Source: DATAGF01 sp963819845
Lineage (GTDB): Bacteria > Actinomycetota > Thermoleophilia > Miltoncostaeales > Miltoncostaeaceae
Reading direction: 5' to 3'
NCBI GenBank assembly: GCA_963819845.1
Contig: CAWFXQ010000014.1
Span: 299,687-363,686, forward strand
Length of the DNA: 64,000 nt
Shown here: piece by piece, positions 60,869 through 64,000 of the stretch
Position numbering within the stretch: position 1 is the stretch's first letter
Layout: each line of letters starts with the position of its first letter
Translations under genes and position numbers: made by a program
Notes under the pieces: model-generated
What the model was told of the DNA's origin: nothing
Database searches by the model: none
What the model saw: only the letters and a program-made list of their open reading frames with translations

Positions 60869-61062
60869 TCAGCGGGATACGCGGACGACGACCGGCCCCA
60901 GGTCCGGGAACCGTCGGCACACTTGCCGAACGGCACAGCCGGACCAGTCGGAGAAAGGCCTGGCGGTCGGTGATGGCCCGAACCCGCTCGCACGCGTCCT
61001 CCTGCAGATGGCGGGACACCAACAGAGTCAACACGAACTCGTCCAACGTGACGCGATCGTGC
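60869..61062 (-). CDS. Small helical protein of unknown function (frameshifted)
   Basis: Around 63 residues: LDEFVLTLLVSRHLQEDACE, RVRAITDRQAFLRLVRLC, then in a shifted frame VRQVCRRFPDLGPVVVRVSR before TGA at 60869. Helical, with a basic end. TTG 61062 is a possible start. The stop lies 18 bases before the start of the clamp-like gene and within the ribosome-site spacing, so the two are probably one operon. Family not recognised. Confidence 0.4.
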
Positions 61063-61110
61063 GCACAGTCACCTCCACGAGCGCGAAGGACCCAGGAATG
61101 GACCCGGGAA

Positions 61111-62346
61111 TCAGGAACCGATTGACACGAGGCGGCCAAACGGGGGGAGCAGCCGCGTAGAACCGACGACCGCCCAGAGGACCGGGACGGCCGGCGGACT
61201 GGTCGGGGAACGCGGTCTCCAGGTCGGTCAGGCAGACGACGCAGGCCGGGGTGAGGCCGGAGCTGCTCGAGCCAGTCGAAGACGCAGACGTGGCGTCCCG
61301 CCGCCGCCGACCGGGTCGAGGACGAGCGGCCCGTCGGCCGACTGCCAGGTCTGGACCTTCTGCACCGTCGGTGTCGTGGTACAGGACCGTGACCGTGCAG
61401 TCGAACGCCGCCAGCAGGCCCTCGGTTCGGCGGCGAACACGCCCAGCTCGCCGGTCGCCGACCGAGCCGGACGTGTCGACGGCGAGGACCACGTCGCCCA
61501 GTTCCTCCGAGTGCAGCCCCGGCAGGTACAGCCCCTGGGCAAGGAACCGGCGGTTGGGCCGGGCCCAGGAGTAGTCGTTGCGGGCGTGGGCCGAGACGAA
61601 CTCGCGCAGCACGCTCCGCCAGTCGGCCGGCGGGTGGAGCACCGTCGTCGACCGCGCGGCCGAGCCCGGCGGGCAGCTCGCCGCGGCCGTGCGCCGCCTG
61701 CTCGGCCTGGGCGACGGCCACCTGTCCACTCGGCCTCGCAGCTGGCGCGACGTCGGCCGGGTCGACCGCCGGCCGGGTCGATCACCTCGCCGCACCCGCC
61801 GGGGTCGGCGTCGGCGCGCCCGGTCGCCGGGACGTCGGCTCGCCCGTCGCGGGTGTCCGGCGGGCCGTCCGAGCAGGGCGTAGTACTCCTCGGCCGACTT
61901 GCCGGGCGCCAGGTCGGCGTACGTCCCCTCGCCGGGCATCAGCCGGCACCGCGGGCAGACGTGAACCCGGCGCGCGATCAGGAGCGGGTTGACGGCCAGG
62001 TCGCAGGCGACGTTCCAGGTCGCCGGGTCGCGGCCACCGCGGCGGGCGGGTGGGCCAGGGCGCAGTGCATCACCTCGTGGGCCAGCACGCCGACCAGCTC
62101 GTCCGGGCTCAGGCCGGCGACGAACGGCGGGTGGTAGGCAGGACCCGGCCGTCGGTGGCCAGGGTGTCGCAGGTCCCAGTCGACCTCCGGGTGCAGCCGC
62201 AGGGCCAGGGTGGCGAAGAACGCGCTGGCCGCGTCCCGGCCGAGGACCAGTCGGGCCCGGGCGCCGGCCAGGGCCTTCGCACGGCCAGCGGACGGACGAC
62301 CGGAGGAGCCTCGCCGCAGTGTTTCCGGGTTCTTTCGTGACGCCAC
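61111..62346 (-). CDS. VWA-like putative metallopeptidase (frameshifted)
   Basis: About 410 residues. N-terminal half: RLVLGRDAASAFFATLALRL, YHPPFVAGLSPDELVGVLAH, then HEVMHCALAH, a zinc-metallopeptidase HExxH site, and NVACDLAVNPLLI. C-terminal half: WRSVLREFVSAHARNDYSWA, FLAQGLYLPGLHSEELGDVV, LAVDTSGSVGD (the D-x-S-x-S MIDAS of a VWA-like domain) and CVVCLTDLE. This is the DUF2201-type metallopeptidase plus VWA-like pair, often coded with a MoxR-type AAA ATPase, which I do not see here. GTG 62346 is three bases after the truncated integrase stop. Several indels. Confidence 0.78.
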
Positions 62347-62348
62347 TG

Positions 62349-63231
62349 TCAGACTGCTTCAGCAGGGTTGAAGCAGTACGCTTCGGGGTCGCGGTCAGAA
62401 ACGGCGCGAGAACGGCCATGGCCCTCGGGCCGAGCACGACGCACTTCTCCCGGTCGAGGTGCTCGGTCTTGTGGACCGACGGGGCGTAGTACCACACCCC
62501 GTCGCCCTCGGTCATGTCGCACGGGTCGCAAGTGGATCATTTCCTGCGGGCGGGCGCCGATCAGCAACTGCAGCTGCACCATGGCTGCGACCGGCGGCGG
62601 GAGGTGCGGCAGGACAGCGGCGACGTGTTCGTCGGGGATCGGCGGCACCTTCCCCGTCTCCCGGGCGGCCGTCGTCCCTTTGGCCAGCGGAGTGACGCAG
62701 CGCAGCCGCTCGGTACACGTCGGCGGGCAGCAGCTCCTCTCGACCGCCCAGCGGAACATCCGCCGGATCCGGTGGACGTCCTTGTTGATCGACTTCCGCG
62801 ACCGCCCGGCGTCGATCATCGCCTGGCGGACGTTCTTCAGCGCCCGGGGCCGAACTCGTCGGCGGGGGTCGTGCCGTAGGGCTGGCGGACGAACCGGAGG
62901 GCCTGGCGGATGTTGTCCTGCTCGCTGGTCGGCCGCCCGTCCTTGACGTAGTAGGCCTGGGCGTGCCGGAAGTAGGCGAGGATCAGCTCGTTGACCGACA
63001 GCGGGTCGCGCCGGCTGGCGGACGTGGCGGTCTGGCGGGGAGGATGCCGTCGTTGCGCCGCCACTCGGCGATCAGGCGGGCGTACTTCTCGTGGCTCTCG
63101 GGGGAGCCGTAGGGGCCGAGGTAGTGGTTCTTGCCGTCGATGGTGACGACGGCGCAGTTGCGGGCCTTGTGGAGGCGGTAGGCGGGCGGTTGCGAGGTCT
63201 GGGCATGGGTGCGGCTCCGAGGCGGGACCAA
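62349..63231 (-). pseudogene. Tyrosine recombinase (integrase), C-terminal catalytic part missing
   Basis: It reads YRLHKARNCAVVTIDGKNHY then LGPYGSPESHEKYARLIAEW (arm-binding region), LSVNELILAYFRHAQAYYVK, SKKSINKDVHRIRRMFRWAV-like core-binding helices (RSRKSINKDVHRIRRMFRWA), and the first catalytic box LLIGARPQEMIHLRP with its Arg. It then stops at TGA 62349 after FNPAEAV, before the HxxR box and the Tyr nucleophile, so as written it cannot recombine DNA. It lies 96 bases from a tRNA-Pro gene. Start uncertain: TTG 63231 or, if one base is missing, ATG 63206. Confidence 0.82.
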
Positions 63232-63250
63232 AACGGTACATGTACCGTTT
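63231..63250. promoter_or_regulatory. Perfect 20-base palindrome upstream of the integrase
   Basis: AAACGGTACA at 63231-63240 is followed directly by its reverse complement TGTACCGTTT at 63241-63250, with no spacer. It sits at or just before the integrase start, depending on which start is used, in the gap to the tRNA gene. A symmetric site here would suit a dimeric repressor or the integrase itself acting on its own promoter. Confidence 0.55.
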
Positions 63251-63291
63251 ATCCGGGCCTCTTTGCCGCACTTCCGACCGCCGGAAGGTAC

Positions 63292-63330
63292 GCCTAAGTC
63301 GCGTTCGGCTAACTACTTAGGCTAAGTCGG
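63292..63330. repeat. Direct and inverted repeats beside the tRNA 3' end (possible attachment site)
   Basis: GCCTAAGT at 63292-63299 is mirrored by ACTTAGGC at 63315-63322 (8-base inverted repeat). In addition CTAAGTCG occurs at 63294-63301 and, overlapping the tRNA end, at 63323-63330 as CTAAGTCGG-like, a direct repeat of 8 bases. Repeats that overlap the 3' end of a tRNA gene next to an integrase are the usual form of an attachment site; I cannot see the matching far copy in this window. Confidence 0.45.
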
Positions 63331-63401
63331 GCTGACAGGATTCGAACCTGCGACCTCTTGGTCCCGAACCAAGCGCTCTAGCCAAGCTGAGCTACAGCCC
63401 G
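63327..63401 (-). tRNA. tRNA-Pro(CGG)
   Basis: Folds as a full 75-base tRNA on the minus strand: acceptor arms CGGGCTG and CAGCCCG (7 pairs) with discriminator A, D stem GCTC/GAGC, anticodon stem CTTGG/CCAAG around the loop TTCGGGA giving anticodon CGG, and T arm GCAGG TTCGAAT CCTGT. No CCA is encoded. Its 3' end points at the integrase gene, the common arrangement of a tRNA-integrated element. Confidence 0.95.
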
Positions 63402-63553
63402 TTGCACTGGCGTATCCTAGCCATCAAGGCCGAATTGTCAACCACAGCGGCCACCGTTGATCCCGCCGCCTCGGCCTCGATACTGAGTACCACCGGTCAG
63501 CCCGTGCGGCCTTTTAGAAACTGAGACAACGGACTCACACGGGTTGGCGCGCA

Positions 63554-64000
63554 ATGAGCGCTCCTCGACCGCCGGCCCGGTCTTCGCCTTACCCGCGCTG
63601 CCTCTGCTGGGCCACTCCTGGCCCTCGGTGCCGGCCGCCGGCCGTCGGCGTGCCGGTCCTGATCTACCTGCTCAGCCGACAACGATATCAGGTCGTGCCG
63701 TGGGCCGCCATTCGGTTCCTCCTATCCGCCCAGAAGCGACATCGCCGACGCATCGATCGCTGGTTGCTGCTCGCCGCCCGCATCCTCGCCTTGTTGCTCC
63801 CTCTCCTCGGAATGTGCGCCGCCACCCCGTGGCCGAGGAGCTCTGGCAACGATTCGGCCCGGGCCGCAAGAGGCCGTGTCGACTCGCCCCGCACCCACCG
63901 TATCTTCGTGATCGACGGGTCGCTCAGCCTCACCGCAAAAGCCGGGGATCGGTCGCTTCGACGCAGTGCTGGACCAGGCCGAGCAAGCCGTGCGAGCTCC
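63554..64000 (+). CDS. BatA-like/VWA membrane protein, N-terminal part (frameshifted)
   Basis: The gene is open at the right edge. Across indels it reads VPVLIYLLSRQRYQVVPWAA then IRFLLSAQKRHRRRIDRWLL and LAARILALLLPLLGM, the BatA/aerotolerance N-terminal domain (two helices around a basic loop). It is followed by HRIFVIDGSLSLTAKAGD, the start of a VWA domain, with the expected D-x-S-x-S changed to D-G-S-L-S. Such proteins are common in Planctomycetota and often sit beside MoxR ATPases. ATG 63554 is the probable start. It is divergent from the tRNA gene. Confidence 0.65.
   Translation, partial: MSAPRPPARSSPYPRCLCWATPGPRCRPPAVGVPVLIYLLSRQRYQVVPWAAIRFLLSAQKRHRRRIDRWLLLAARILALLLPLLGMCAATPWPRSSGNDSARAARGRVDSPRTHRIFVIDGSLSLTAKAGDRSLRRSAGPGRASRASS

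Overview
The window appears to join two unrelated high-GC bacterial genomes. Positions 1 to about 48,519 look like an Actinomycetota chromosome, perhaps class Thermoleophilia: GC is very high, genes are tightly coupled by GTGA/ATGA stop-start overlaps, the nuo operon has all 14 genes, and the IleRS is of the long type. From about 48,520 to 64,000 the genes are typical of Planctomycetota, probably Gemmatales: ECF sigma factor plus Ser/Thr kinase pairs, a kinase with many WD40 repeats, a DUF1559 prepilin-like protein, and a beta-helix protein carrying a VERLEDRTVPS leader. The switch cuts two genes in mid-domain, so an assembly chimera is the likeliest explanation. The taxonomic names are inferences from gene content.

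Layout of the first part. 1-11,611 is housekeeping: a lipid kinase, a hydrolase, a LOG-like protein, a HAD phosphatase, ileS, thioredoxin, an L,D-transpeptidase, polX, trehalose phosphatase, a pair of half-length TSUP transporters and a small proline-rich secreted protein. 11,612-25,732 is the nuoA-N operon for respiratory complex I, read on the minus strand. 25,807-28,330 holds a TPR-like protein, a Phd/PIN toxin-antitoxin pair fused by overlap to a lone ABC-2 permease, and a second PIN toxin-antitoxin pair. 28,361-30,279 holds an ACT-domain malic enzyme and a membrane-anchored secreted protein. 30,374-48,519 is a surface-polysaccharide locus: rmd and gmd (GDP-deoxyhexose synthesis), a Wzm/Wzt exporter, at least four glycosyltransferases or glycosyltransferase-like proteins, two methyltransferases, three large membrane proteins, a sugar-nucleotide epimerase and the start of a CDP-glucose 4,6-dehydratase.

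Layout of the second part. 48,520-57,831 carries two sigma/kinase loci (one broken), a decayed lower-GC stretch with an unrecognised gene start, the beta-helix protein and the DUF1559 protein. 58,231-63,231 looks like an integrated element next to a tRNA-Pro gene: a truncated tyrosine integrase, a VWA-like metallopeptidase, a small protein, an orphan sliding-clamp-like protein and three unrecognised proteins. The right end begins a BatA-like gene.

From about 32.1 kb onward nearly every gene is interrupted by single-base indels, mostly insertions. I treat these as consensus errors and give gene limits across the frameshifts. The few frameshifts in the cleaner first 32 kb cluster at GTCGAC/TCGA sites.
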